A model generated the notes under the pieces. It saw nothing but the letters and a program-made list of their open reading frames with translations. It had not been told where the DNA came from and did not search any database. From Campylobacter aviculae (lineage in GTDB: Bacteria > Campylobacterota > Campylobacteria > Campylobacterales > Campylobacteraceae), in assembly GCF_005406215.1 (NCBI RefSeq), contig NZ_NXMA01000005.1:56038-120037 (forward strand): 64,000 nt of DNA. Reading direction: 5' to 3'. This document shows positions 37,161-46,403 of this stretch, in pieces. How positions within the stretch are numbered: the first letter of the stretch is position 1; every line of letters begins with the position of its first letter. The position numbers and the translations under genes are program-made.

Positions 37161-38887
37161 GGAACCTTTTTTCCAATGAGTCTAAGTAATAATACGATAA
37201 AAATTAAATTAAGAGGTAAAACAAACCAAACACTCAACCCTAAAGAAACAGGAATGTAACCTGTAATCAAAGAAATAGCACAAATAAGTAAAGCATAAGG
37301 AATTTGAGTTCTAACATGTTCCATATGATCGCATTTTGCACTCATTGAAGATAAAATAACATTATCGGCTATTGGCGAACAATGATTTCCAAAAATAGCA
37401 CCTGTTAAAACACAACTGATGTTAATTACCATATAATGATGCATCGAGTCCGCGTCCATTCCATTAAGTTGTGCGATTTTATAAGCTAAAGGAACGGCTA
37501 GAGGCATTAAAATTCCCATAGTTCCATAACTTGTTCCTATAGCAAAAGAAGTAGCTGAAGCAAAAGCAAAAATGGTTGCAGGTAAAATATAATCAGGTAA
37601 TTTATCAGCCAATAAACTTGTGATAAAAAGAGAAGTTCCAAGATCCTTAACTATACTAGATAAAGACCAAGCAAGTAAAAGTAAAACTATGGTGAAAATC
37701 ATTGTTTTCCAACCATAAATCCAAGTTTCAATCGCTTCTTTGATATTAAAAATTTTACGATAAACTCCTATAAAAATCGCAACAATAGCTGCAAATAAAG
37801 CCGCTTGAAAAAGCACCACAGATGAATCAGCCTTTCCAAAAACTATTCTTAGAGTTTCAAAAGAAAGAGGATTTGCGTTAGCTTCTTCTAATTCTTTGCC
37901 TGATAAAGCACTAAAACCATTAAAATAAAATCCAAGCAAAGCAAGAATCATAAGGACAAAAATAGGAAAAATAGCATTGAAAGCATAAATTTTAGTCTCT
38001 TCTTTTGGAGCAAGAAATTGATCTTCTAATTCTGCGGTATCAAGTGTTCCAGATTTTACAAGTGGGGCAACTTGTCCCGTAGTTCTAGCACGTATCTCGG
38101 CTTTATACATAGGTCCAAATTCACGCTTCATAAGGGCAGTCATTACAACAAAGAAAAGCATGAAGATATTGTAAAAACGATAAGGTATGGTTTCTAAGAA
38201 AATTCCAAAAGCACTGATATTGTCAATTCCTATATGTTCATAAGCAGTTTTGATTAAGGAAACCTCTAAACCTATCCAAGTAGAAATGACTGCAATACCA
38301 GCTACAGGTGCTGCAGTTGAGTCTATGATGAAGGCGAATTTCTCGCGTGAAATTTTAAATTTATCCGCTAAAGGACGCATGATAGGCCCAACAATCAGCA
38401 AATTTGCATAATCGTCAAAAAAGATTAAAAGTCCTAAAATCCAAGTATTAACTTGAGCACTCACAGCTGATTTTGCTCTTTTTGCAAATTTTAAAGCGAC
38501 TGCTTTAGCTCCACCCATTTTTGTAATAAGAGCTACAAGTCCTCCAATACAAAGAATTTGCAAGATAATACCGGCATTAACAGGATCAGAAGTAGATTTT
38601 AAAATATAAGAAATGATTTTAGAAAAAGATTCTACAGCTGTATTGTAAAAATTTAACAATCCTAGTGTTTGTTCTTTAAAAATATTAGAAGAAAGACTTA
38701 ATAGGAAAGTTCCACTTAAAACCCCAGCAAAAAGGGATAAAATCACATCTTTTGTAATGAAAGCCAAAATAATTGCAACAAAGGGCGGAACGAGTGTAAA
38801 TATTCCAAATAAATTCGCATTAACAGAAGCTCCAGATTCACTAGCTAAACAAAAAAAAGGTAAAAATATAAAAAAGAATAATTTCAT
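37157..38887 (-). CDS. NhaC-family Na+/H+ antiporter
   Basis: A 576-residue membrane transporter with about 12-13 hydrophobic segments. It starts with a cleavable-looking signal ([18 protein letters not shown]). The NhaC-like core has [20 protein letters not shown] near 155, a family motif with the paired aspartates, and [18 protein letters not shown] near 500. The ATG at 38887 overlaps the SDR stop (ATGA); a longer form from 38917 would overlap the SDR gene by 34 bases and spoil the signal. Likely role is sodium or organic-acid-linked antiport. Confidence 0.85.
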   Translation of the reverse strand: MKLFFFIFLPFFCLASESGASVNANLFGIFTLVPPFVAIILAFITKDVILSLFAGVLSGTFLLSLSSNIFKEQTLGLLNFYNTAVESFSKIISYILKSTSDPVNAGIILQILCIGGLVALITKMGGAKAVALKFAKRAKSAVSAQVNTWILGLLIFFDDYANLLIVGPIMRPLADKFKISREKFAFIIDSTAAPVAGIAVISTWIGLEVSLIKTAYEHIGIDNISAFGIFLETIPYRFYNIFMLFFVVMTALMKREFGPMYKAEIRARTTGQVAPLVKSGTLDTAELEDQFLAPKEETKIYAFNAIFPIFVLMILALLGFYFNGFSALSGKELEEANANPLSFETLRIVFGKADSSVVLFQAALFAAIVAIFIGVYRKIFNIKEAIETWIYGWKTMIFTIVLLLLAWSLSSIVKDLGTSLFITSLLADKLPDYILPATIFAFASATSFAIGTSYGTMGILMPLAVPLAYKIAQLNGMDADSMHHYMVINISCVLTGAIFGNHCSPIADNVILSSMSAKCDHMEHVRTQIPYALLICAISLITGYIPVSLGLSVWFVLPLNLIFIVLLLRLIGKKVP

Positions 38888-39633
38888 TGGTTTTTCTCTA
38901 TATAAAAGCCATTCCAAGTTTGAGTAATTGGCATAAGCTCGATTTCATTAATATTAATATGTTCAGGAAGATGGATGATAGATAAAATCACTTTTGCAAT
39001 GTCTTGTGCGCTAATAAATTTAGTATTTTCATATACTTTGTCCGCTTTTTCTTTATCCCCTTTAAAACGAACTTCACTGAATTCAGTTTTGCATAAGCCA
39101 GGTGCGATATTGGTAACTTTGATATTTGTGCCACGCAAATCATTTCTTAAAGCTTTAGAAAATTGTCCCACAAAGGCTTTGGTTCCGCAATATACATTAC
39201 CTCCAAAATAAGCATTGGTTGCCGCTACGGAACCTAAATTAAAAATATAGGCATTTTTTTGTTTTCTAAGTATAGGAATCACAGCTCTAGCGATGTATAA
39301 AAAGCCCTTAACATTGGTATCAACCATGGTTTCAATATCTTCTAGGCTTAAACTATCAAATTCATCTTGCCCTAAGGCAAGCCCTGCATTATTGATCAAA
39401 ATATCAATTTCTTGAAATTCTTTAGGCAAATTTTGTATTTCTAAAAATACCTTTTCTTTATCGCGAATATCTAAAGTGATGGTGTGTAATTTTTCTTTAA
39501 ATTCTTGTTTTAAAAGTTCAAGTTTTTCTTTGCGTCTAGCAATAGCTATAACTTTAAATCCTTCTTGAATTAAAGCTTTAACACAAGCTTCACCAAATCC
39601 AGAACTCGCTCCAGTAATTAAGGCCGTTTTCAT
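38884..39633 (-). CDS. Short-chain dehydrogenase (YdfG-like)
   Basis: A 249-residue classical SDR. The cofactor loop is TGASSGFGEA near 7, NNAGLAL near 84, and the catalytic YXXXK is YCGTKAFVG near 152. The closest recalled relatives are YdfG-type NADP-dependent serine/3-hydroxy acid dehydrogenases. Overlaps the ankyrin gene by four bases and the antiporter by four, so it is in one leftward operon. Confidence 0.85.
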   Translation of the reverse strand: MKTALITGASSGFGEACVKALIQEGFKVIAIARRKEKLELLKQEFKEKLHTITLDIRDKEKVFLEIQNLPKEFQEIDILINNAGLALGQDEFDSLSLEDIETMVDTNVKGFLYIARAVIPILRKQKNAYIFNLGSVAATNAYFGGNVYCGTKAFVGQFSKALRNDLRGTNIKVTNIAPGLCKTEFSEVRFKGDKEKADKVYENTKFISAQDIAKVILSIIHLPEHININEIELMPITQTWNGFYIEKNQ

Positions 39634-40871
39634 TCTAAGCTTCCTCCATAAAATAAATTTTCATTAGCCTTTAAACCTAGACTTTTTAAGTAGTTTGCAT
39701 TATCGTTTTTTCCTGCAGCTAAAGCAAAGTCAAGAGCATTAAAACCCAAATCATCCACTGCATTTATATTGGCACCTTTTGCAATTAAAGTTTTGAGTGT
39801 TTCAACATCTCCATAAGTAGCAGCGTGCATTAAAACATTTTTTGAAGTGTGATCTAATGCACAAAAGGTAATAAAATATGGAGTATTTCCATACATATTA
39901 GCAGTTAGAGCTAATTTTTCATTATTGTTGATGTATTTTTTATTAACATCCGCACCACGTTCTAAAAGCAAAGAAATAATATCTTTTCGATTGATTTCAA
40001 TAGCATAAAATAAAGGAGTTTTTCCAAAAGCATTACTGCTATTAACATCCGCACCGATATCTAATAAAAATTTAGTATTATCATAATTTTCTAAAGCATA
40101 AAATAGAGCGTTTTCATAACCTTCATCAATTTTGGCGCCATAATGAATCAAAAGTTCTAATATAGATTTTTCTCTTTGATTTAAAAGGGCTGCTTGAAGT
40201 CCTATTGTGAGTTCATCTTGATTGAGATTGTTTTTAAAAATAAAATCTTGAATATTAGATATAGAATTATTTTTATTTGCAATTACTTTAGCTAGGGAAC
40301 TAATATCTTTATGAATTTTAGTTTCTCCGACAGCCCAATTTAAAAATTCGTTTAAGGCGTTTGTGGTGTAATAAATATTGCTACCTTTGTCGAAATTAAA
40401 ATTCGTTTGAAAGTATTTTTCTAAAGGCTCTATTGCTTGATTGTATTCTTGCCAAAAAGAACGATAAAGTCTAAAATTTCCTATACTTTGATAAGCCCAA
40501 TATCTAAAATAAGATTTTAAAATATTATATTTTTTTTCTAAATTTTCAGGAGAGTCTAATTCTTTTTGATAAGAAATAGGATCAAGTGCAATTTTCAAAA
40601 GTAAAAAATCAAATTTTTGAAATTTTGGTAGATATTCTATGCCATTACAAGCACTATTTTCCCCACGAATTTCATTAGCTATTTTATAAAGTTTTTTAGT
40701 GAAAATTTGGTTTTTTAGAGAATCAGGACAAGCAGAGGCAATTTTAAGATAATCCGAATTCGGATTATCTTTAAAAAAGCTTGCTTTATTATTTTTTATA
40801 TAATTACAATCAATCATATCTTTGGCTGTCAAACCTATAAAACAATAAAATAAAATCAATAATAATCTCAC
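39630..40871 (-). CDS. Exported ankyrin-repeat protein with poly-G tract at its start
   Basis: A 413-residue protein with a signal peptide (MRLLLILFYCFIGLTAKD), a region of unknown fold (about 20-215), and ankyrin repeats from about 225 to 405 (FLLDIGADVNSSNAFGKTPL, LLLERGADVN, LIAKGANINAVDDLGFNAL). It is probably periplasmic and mediates protein contacts. The start is GTG at 40871. A long G run ends only six bases before it, so length changes could affect the ribosome site. No earlier start exists, since the frame closes at a TGA about 60 bases upstream. Confidence 0.82.
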   Translation of the reverse strand: MRLLLILFYCFIGLTAKDMIDCNYIKNNKASFFKDNPNSDYLKIASACPDSLKNQIFTKKLYKIANEIRGENSACNGIEYLPKFQKFDFLLLKIALDPISYQKELDSPENLEKKYNILKSYFRYWAYQSIGNFRLYRSFWQEYNQAIEPLEKYFQTNFNFDKGSNIYYTTNALNEFLNWAVGETKIHKDISSLAKVIANKNNSISNIQDFIFKNNLNQDELTIGLQAALLNQREKSILELLIHYGAKIDEGYENALFYALENYDNTKFLLDIGADVNSSNAFGKTPLFYAIEINRKDIISLLLERGADVNKKYINNNEKLALTANMYGNTPYFITFCALDHTSKNVLMHAATYGDVETLKTLIAKGANINAVDDLGFNALDFALAAGKNDNANYLKSLGLKANENLFYGGSLE

Positions 40872-40876
40872 AAATA

Positions 40877-40886
40877 CCCCCCCCCC
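40877..40886. repeat. Homopolymeric C/G tract upstream of the ankyrin gene
   Basis: A run of about ten C on the plus strand (G on the coding strand) lies next to the GTG start of the ankyrin gene. Campylobacter poly-G tracts of eight or more bases slip during replication and are a known source of phase variation. My count should be treated as approximate by one or two bases. Confidence 0.7.
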
Positions 40887-40944
40887 GCCAATTTTTTTTA
40901 AAAATAATTTTGTTATTGTAACTCAAATAAGCTTTAATTTTAAA

Positions 40945-43491
40945 TTAATCATCTAATTTAAAATTATCAATCTCATTAAAGTTTAAATATTTGTAGATAT
41001 TTGCTTTATGAGTATCATTTAATTTATCACTTACAATTTGCAAATATTCTTCTTGACTAGGAATTTTTCCTAAAATCGCACATACAGCAGCAAGTTCGGC
41101 ACTTCCAAGATAAACTTTAGCTCCCATTCCCATGCGATTGTCAAAATTTCTTGTTGAAGTTGAAAAAACTACCGCTCCATCATTTACTCTAGCTTGATTT
41201 CCCATACACAAGGAACAGCCTGGAACTTCTATCCTGGCACCCGCTGCACCAAAAATACTATAATATCCTTCTTTTGTGAGTTGTGCTTTATCCATTTTTG
41301 TTGGTGGAACTACCCAAAGTCTTGTTTTAAGCATACCTTTATCTTTTAAAATTTCCCCTAAAGCTCTATAATGTCCTATATTTGTCATACAAGAACCTAC
41401 AAAAACTTCATCAATATTTTTTGGACGCTCACTATTGCTTAAAATTTCGCTTAAAGTTGCCACATCATCAGGATCGTTTGGACAAGCCAAAATCGGTTCT
41501 TTGATATCATTAAGATTGATATCGATAATATAAGCGTATTTTGCGTCCTTATCTGCTCTTAAAAGTGTAGGATTTTTAAGCCATTCTCTCATTTTTTCAG
41601 CTCTTCTAGCAAGAGTGGTTTTATTTTCATAACCAGCCTCTATCATAGCTTCGATTAAGGAAATATTGGATTTTATGTATTCGCTAACGCTTTCTATGCT
41701 TAAATCCACAGTGCAAGCAGCAGCTGATCTTTCTGCACTTGCGTCGCTTAGTTCAAAAGCTTGTTCTACTTTTAAATTTGGCAAGCCTTCAATTTCTAAA
41801 ATTTTTCCAGCAAAAATATTTTTTTTATTTTTCTTTTCAACGCTGAGTTGTCCTTGTTTGATCGCATAATAAGGTATAGCATTGACAAGATCTCTTAGAG
41901 TGATCCCAGCTTGTAATTCTCCACTAAAGCGTACTAAAACGCTTTCAGGAACGTTTAAAGGCATGGAACCTGTTACAGCCGCAAAGGCCACAAGCCCACT
42001 TCCTGCCGGAAAAGAAATTCCTATAGGAAAACGAGTATGAGAGTCTCCACCCGTTCCTACGCTATCAGGTAAAACAAAGCGATTGAGCCAAGAATGAATC
42101 ACTCCATCGCCTGGTTTTAAACTTACCCCACCGCGACTTGTCATAAAATTTGGTAAAGTTTTATGTAAATTAGAATCACTTATTTTTGGATAAGCAGCAG
42201 TATGGCAAAAACTTTGCATTACAAAATCTGCATTAAATCCAAGACTTGCTAATTCTTTAATTTCATCTCGAGTCATAGGTCCTGTTGTATCTTGAGAACC
42301 TACGGTTAAAGTCATAGGTTCTATATACATACCAGGACGTACACCCTCAACTCCACAAGCACGTCCTAACATTTTTTGAGCCAAGGTATATCCAGTGTTT
42401 GAAGATTCTGGTTGCTTAGGTTTTGTGAAAATATTTTCATTTTCCAAACCTAAAAATTCTCTTGCTTTAACGCAAAGTCCGCGACCTATGATAAGAGGAA
42501 TTCTACCTCCAGCTCTTACTTCATCAAGTATGGTATTTGGAGTGAGTTTAAATTCTGCTATGGTAGAATTATTTTTAACGATTTTTCCTTCATAAGGATA
42601 AATTTCAAATTCATCGCCCATTTCTAAGTTACTTACATCACAGATGATAGGTAGAGCACCGCTATCTTGAGCAGTGTTAAAGAAAATTGGGGCTATGGTT
42701 GAGCCTAAAATAATACCACCGCTATGTTTGTTTGGAACCCCATCAATTTCTTTGCCTAAATGCCATTGTATGGAATTGATGGCTGATTTTCTGCTTGATC
42801 CTGTTCCTACAACATCACCCACATAAACAACTTCTAAGCCTGTTTGTTTTAATTCTTTGATTTTTTCAAGAGAACCTACTTGTCTGACTTTTAACATTGC
42901 CTTAGCATGTAAAGGAATATCACTTCTTGTAAAAGCATCACTTGCCGGACTTAAATCATCTGTATTGGTTTCGCCTGATACTTTAAAAACCACACATTTA
43001 ATCACTTCTGGGAGTTTTTCTTTTTTAAGAAACCATTCTGCATCAGCCCAACTTTGCAAAACCTCTTTAGCATAACTGTTATTTTTGCTTAACTCTGCTA
43101 TGGTATGAAAATTATCATGTATAAAAATGATATCTTTAAGTACATCTGCTGCTTCTTGCGCTATATGATCATCTTTTAGAGCGTCAATTAGAACTTTTAC
43201 ATTATATCCACCTAACATTGTTTTTAACATAGAAAATGCACGTTTTTTATCTATGCTTGGAACATTGATTTTGTTTTTAAGAATGGAATCTAAAAATTCG
43301 CATTTGATTAAAGCAGCATCATCAACTCCTGGATTGACACGATTTTGTAAAAGTTCTACTAATTCTTCATCTTTTTGATTTTTTAGCAACTCGCAAATTT
43401 CTTTCACCTGATCTGTATTTAAAGGGAGTGGAGGAATGCCTAAAATCTCTCTTTCTTTAACAGCTTTGTTGTAATTTTCTTTAAAAGACAT
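40945..43491 (-). CDS. acnB: Aconitate hydratase B
   Basis: TCA cycle enzyme interconverting citrate and isocitrate with a [4Fe-4S] cluster. The 848-residue length and the N-terminal HEAT-like domain (1-160) followed by the swivel domain identify AcnB. Cluster cysteines lie in [10 protein letters not shown] near 703 and [10 protein letters not shown] near 763. It is transcribed leftward from a divergent promoter region shared with ogt. The next gene downstream is the ankyrin gene, after a 73-base gap. Confidence 0.96.
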   Translation of the reverse strand: MSFKENYNKAVKEREILGIPPLPLNTDQVKEICELLKNQKDEELVELLQNRVNPGVDDAALIKCEFLDSILKNKINVPSIDKKRAFSMLKTMLGGYNVKVLIDALKDDHIAQEAADVLKDIIFIHDNFHTIAELSKNNSYAKEVLQSWADAEWFLKKEKLPEVIKCVVFKVSGETNTDDLSPASDAFTRSDIPLHAKAMLKVRQVGSLEKIKELKQTGLEVVYVGDVVGTGSSRKSAINSIQWHLGKEIDGVPNKHSGGIILGSTIAPIFFNTAQDSGALPIICDVSNLEMGDEFEIYPYEGKIVKNNSTIAEFKLTPNTILDEVRAGGRIPLIIGRGLCVKAREFLGLENENIFTKPKQPESSNTGYTLAQKMLGRACGVEGVRPGMYIEPMTLTVGSQDTTGPMTRDEIKELASLGFNADFVMQSFCHTAAYPKISDSNLHKTLPNFMTSRGGVSLKPGDGVIHSWLNRFVLPDSVGTGGDSHTRFPIGISFPAGSGLVAFAAVTGSMPLNVPESVLVRFSGELQAGITLRDLVNAIPYYAIKQGQLSVEKKNKKNIFAGKILEIEGLPNLKVEQAFELSDASAERSAAACTVDLSIESVSEYIKSNISLIEAMIEAGYENKTTLARRAEKMREWLKNPTLLRADKDAKYAYIIDINLNDIKEPILACPNDPDDVATLSEILSNSERPKNIDEVFVGSCMTNIGHYRALGEILKDKGMLKTRLWVVPPTKMDKAQLTKEGYYSIFGAAGARIEVPGCSLCMGNQARVNDGAVVFSTSTRNFDNRMGMGAKVYLGSAELAAVCAILGKIPSQEEYLQIVSDKLNDTHKANIYKYLNFNEIDNFKLDD

Positions 43492-43520
43492 TGTATTTCC
43501 TTTTTTGTATAAACTTATTA

Positions 43521-43526
43521 TATAAT
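43521..43526 (+). promoter_or_regulatory. TATAAT -10 for ogt
   Basis: TATAAT in the 58-base divergent gap between acnB and ogt, 23 bases before the ogt ATG, with AAAGGA as ribosome site between them. Confidence 0.55.
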
Positions 43527-43549
43527 TCTAACTGCTTAAAGGAAAAAAT

Positions 43550-44011
43550 ATGTTTAAAATTCATTATAAATTACCAATGTGTTACTTATTGTTACAAAGT
43601 GATGGTAATTTTCTAACCCAAGTTGATTTTCTTAATGAAAATGATCCTGATTTTTCTAGTGATAAATCTTGTGCATTGTTAGAATTTGCACTTTGGGAGC
43701 TAAAAGGCTATTTTTCTAAAAAATTGAAAGTTTTTAAAACACCCTTAAAGAGTCAAGGAAGTATATTTGAACAAAAAGTGTATCAAGCTTTAATGCAAAT
43801 TCCATACGGAAAGCTAGCAACCTATAAAGAAATTGCACAAGTAATCAACCATCCAAAAGCTTTTCGCGCAGTAGGGAATGCAAATTCTAAAAATAATATC
43901 CCCATTTTCATACCTTGCCATCGCGTTGTAGCAAGTAATGGTATAGGTGGATATAATGGCGGACTTCATATAAAAAGATTTTTATTAGAAACTGAAGGGA
44001 TAAAGCTATAA
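43550..44011 (+). CDS. ogt: Methylated-DNA--protein-cysteine methyltransferase
   Basis: Suicidal repair of O6-methylguanine. The 153-residue protein carries the acceptor cysteine in FIPCHRVVASNGIGGYNGG near 122 and the helix-turn-helix region YGKLATYKEIAQ near 86 with FRAVGNANSKNNIP. Length fits the single-domain Ogt. The 3' end overlaps the convergent EF-hand gene by six bases. Confidence 0.94.
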   Translation: MFKIHYKLPMCYLLLQSDGNFLTQVDFLNENDPDFSSDKSCALLEFALWELKGYFSKKLKVFKTPLKSQGSIFEQKVYQALMQIPYGKLATYKEIAQVINHPKAFRAVGNANSKNNIPIFIPCHRVVASNGIGGYNGGLHIKRFLLETEGIKL

Positions 44012-45154
44012 ACTCAAATCCAAACGCAAACCACCATAATTTGAAGGTGTAGTGTTTGCTTCTTTAAAAGTATTTACTATATCTTTGATAACTGAATTTA
44101 ATTGGTTAAGATCTAAATTCAATGTTCCATCTTGATAATCTTGTTTAGAAAGTCCTAGAAAATCAAGGCTTTTATCTACAAATTGTTCTTTTAGATCTTC
44201 ATAGTATTTTTGGAATTTTTCTTTATCAAAGTCGCCATTTTCATTAAAAAATTCTTTAAAATTTTTCTTTAGTGTTTCAAGTTCTTCTTTGCTTAGACTT
44301 TTTGTATCAAAATTATTATCGGCTAATTTTCCAAAGATTTTTAAAGCATCTTCATCTCTTAAAAGCAAATCAAGCAAAGTCAAAGCTCCTTCGGTAGGAT
44401 CGAAAGTATAATCTAATATCACGTAATTAGCTAAATCCATACTTTGCTGTTCCATCTCTTTTTCGTTTAAAATTTCTTTATAGAGAATCAAACCATCAGA
44501 GTCTTTATCGTTTTTTATGGTTTTATCTAGTTCCAATGCTAGAGTAGGAGCTGCAAATTTACCTTCATTGTAAAGGGTTTTTTGTGCCTTTTTAAAATTT
44601 TCAGGCATTCCATCAGGAGCGGTTGCTATACCATTTAATTTAACATAAGATTCCACGTAACTCAAGTTACTTTCAATAATTTTATTTTTATAAAGACGAA
44701 AATAACCATGAGAAGTAAAACCACTTCTTGTTTCATCAAGCTCATTTTTATTTAAATAGCCATCATGATTAGCATCAGCTGCTAAATAACCCCTTTGATA
44801 TGCTATATCTCCATACCAAGATGAAACAAATTTTTCAACATCACCATTTAAAATATAAGATCCATCTTTTCTTTGATAAAAATCAGCACTGCCAAATGTA
44901 TTTTTAAGTTTTTCTATACTTTCTGTGCTTAAGGCACTATTAGTGATATTTTGTGTGATAGGATCTCTAAAATAGATATTTATCATACCACTTTGTGCGT
45001 TTTTTACTTTTTCATCAAGCTCTAAGGGCTTTAGATTTTCATCTATAGCTTTTAAATTTTCCCTACTTTGTTTTTCCAAGTCAGTTCTTAAGCCCTTATA
45101 AACCATAGAATTGATCGGATGGTAAAATTTAGTCGATGAAAAATCTAAAGCCAT
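44006..45154 (-). CDS. EF-hand protein of unknown function, sigma-28 operon
   Basis: A 382-residue protein without a signal peptide. It has two textbook EF-hand loops: residues 127-138 (DANHDGYLNKNE) and 216-227 (DKDSDGLILYKE), each with acidic or amide ligands at positions 1, 3, 5, 9 and 12. The C-terminal third is helical and acidic. Function unknown; calcium binding is likely. It follows a small exported protein gene after nine bases, with AGAAGG at the junction, and both lie behind a sigma-28 promoter, suggesting a flagellum-coexpressed, possibly flagellum-secreted protein. Confidence 0.8.
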   Translation of the reverse strand: MALDFSSTKFYHPINSMVYKGLRTDLEKQSRENLKAIDENLKPLELDEKVKNAQSGMINIYFRDPITQNITNSALSTESIEKLKNTFGSADFYQRKDGSYILNGDVEKFVSSWYGDIAYQRGYLAADANHDGYLNKNELDETRSGFTSHGYFRLYKNKIIESNLSYVESYVKLNGIATAPDGMPENFKKAQKTLYNEGKFAAPTLALELDKTIKNDKDSDGLILYKEILNEKEMEQQSMDLANYVILDYTFDPTEGALTLLDLLLRDEDALKIFGKLADNNFDTKSLSKEELETLKKNFKEFFNENGDFDKEKFQKYYEDLKEQFVDKSLDFLGLSKQDYQDGTLNLDLNQLNSVIKDIVNTFKEANTTPSNYGGLRLDLSL

Positions 45155-45163
45155 GTTTGATCT

Positions 45164-45370
45164 TTAACCTTCTGGATTAGTATCGACACCATAATAAGTC
45201 AAGCAGGCCCACTGAGCAAGAATTTTTTGCTGTTTTGTGCCATTGGCTTTAGTGTTTAAGCAAAGTTTATAATTTTGCATGTTTTGAGCTGGAGTAAGAT
45301 AAGGATTTCCCCAAGCAAACGCAGAAGTAGCACCAAAAATAGCTAAGGCTATTATTAAAGTTTTTCGCAT
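45164..45370 (-). CDS. Small exported protein, sigma-28 operon
   Basis: A 68-residue precursor with a clear signal peptide (MRKTLIIALAIFGATSAFA, cleavage after AFA) and a mature part of about 49 residues with two cysteines (CLNTKANG and WACLTYYG) that could form a disulfide. Start at the ATG at 45370, with AGGAG seven bases upstream; a TTG two codons earlier overlaps the ribosome site. Not recognised. First gene of the operon with the EF-hand protein. Confidence 0.75.
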   Translation of the reverse strand: MRKTLIIALAIFGATSAFAWGNPYLTPAQNMQNYKLCLNTKANGTKQQKILAQWACLTYYGVDTNPEG

Positions 45371-45384
45371 AAACAAGCTCCTTT

Positions 45385-45420
45385 GATATAAAATTTAACT
45401 CTAGAGTCAAATTTTATATC
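45385..45420. promoter_or_regulatory. 36-bp near-perfect palindrome overlapping the sigma-28 promoter
   Basis: Seventeen of 18 base pairs match around the centre CTCTAGAG. The palindrome runs from inside the -10 element to just before the AGGAG of the small exported protein gene, so it covers the transcription start. That placement suggests an operator for a dimeric repressor, or a 5' leader hairpin. Confidence 0.65.
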
Positions 45421-45442
45421 GGCTAAAAATAAAAAAACTTTA
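45416..45442 (-). promoter_or_regulatory. Sigma-28 (FliA) promoter, consensus spacing
   Basis: On the minus strand TAAA (45439-45442), a 15-base spacer and GCCGATAT (45416-45423) match the flagellar sigma-28 consensus TAAA-N15-GCCGATAA at 11 of 12 positions. Predicted start near 45410, about 40 bases before the ATG at 45370. Confidence 0.85.
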
Positions 45443-45461
45443 TAGTTTTTAAAAAATATTT

Positions 45462-46403
45462 TTAAAATAGACTTGGAGTGTTGGTATCACTTGTTTTGAA
45501 AGCATTTTCAAATTCGTTTGTATTTGCTAAAACTACACAATAAGTAAAATCTTTAATTTTTTTTAAATCTTTGATTTCATTATAAGAAAAATCACAAAAT
45601 AAAGAATTTTTTAAAGCGGTTTTAAATCCCTTAAAGCGATCAAAATGTTTTTGCCAAAAATCAAACTCTTGTTCGTTATCGACGACAATAAAAGCTTTTG
45701 AACTTGATCCAAATTCTACAATTTCCATAGAAGTATTGACAAAATATATTTTAAAAAGTTCTAATTTATTTAAATTAAAATGATTTTTGATTTGATTTTT
45801 TTTGCAAAAAGCTACCAATTGACTAAAAATTTCTATATACAAAAAAGGTAAATTAAGCTTTTTAAAATACAAATCGTTACAGATAAAGCTACTATAAAAA
45901 GGTGTTGAATTTTCAAATTTTATTACTTCAGTCTTTTCCAATACCTCACAGTGGACAGAAATTTTTGAAAGATATTCTTTTTCATTAAAGCAAAAAAATT
46001 CTCCCTTTTTAGCTTTATTTAAAGAGTTAAAATCCAAAAAGATATTTCCATACAGGGTTTTTAAGCCAAAAGCCTTACAAAAGCTTAATTCTCTTTTGGA
46101 ACAAAATAAAAATTGATATTCTTTTTCCTCGCATAAAAAACGAAGAAGTCTAAAAAGTGCATTTTCTAGATCTTGGACTTTAAGATAGTATAGCTCTTTA
46201 TCTGTAATTTTTATATCCTTATCATAAATGATAACGTAAGCCCCTTTTTGTATAGCCTCTTTGATCTTGTTTTCATCATTACAAAAGAAAGCATAGCTTG
46301 GCTTGAGTTCATCAAGATTAAGAGCAAAGCCACCTATGCTTAAAATACTTCCTTCTTGTATGAGTTCAGCATTTAAAAGTTCGACTAGGTTGCTAATATT
46401 CAT
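45462..46403 (-). CDS. MurF N-terminal-domain-like protein
   Basis: A 313-residue soluble protein. The first 100 residues resemble the UDP-binding N-terminal domain of MurE/MurF: LDELKPSYAFFCNDENKIKEA near 28 then GAYVIIYDKDI near 54, parallel to the usual 'pGdlFfAl...A...GA..vv' pattern. The ATP-binding GxxGKT centre of a Mur ligase is absent, so it is not an active ligase by itself. It starts within the metG stop (TAATG overlap). Function unknown. Confidence 0.65.
   Translation of the reverse strand: MNISNLVELLNAELIQEGSILSIGGFALNLDELKPSYAFFCNDENKIKEAIQKGAYVIIYDKDIKITDKELYYLKVQDLENALFRLLRFLCEEKEYQFLFCSKRELSFCKAFGLKTLYGNIFLDFNSLNKAKKGEFFCFNEKEYLSKISVHCEVLEKTEVIKFENSTPFYSSFICNDLYFKKLNLPFLYIEIFSQLVAFCKKNQIKNHFNLNKLELFKIYFVNTSMEIVEFGSSSKAFIVVDNEQEFDFWQKHFDRFKGFKTALKNSLFCDFSYNEIKDLKKIKDFTYCVVLANTNEFENAFKTSDTNTPSLF

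Noticed and set aside
37157..38917. Longer antiporter start at 38917
   Set aside because: It would overlap the SDR gene by 34 bases and put ten residues before a clear signal peptide; the ATG at 38887 fits better.
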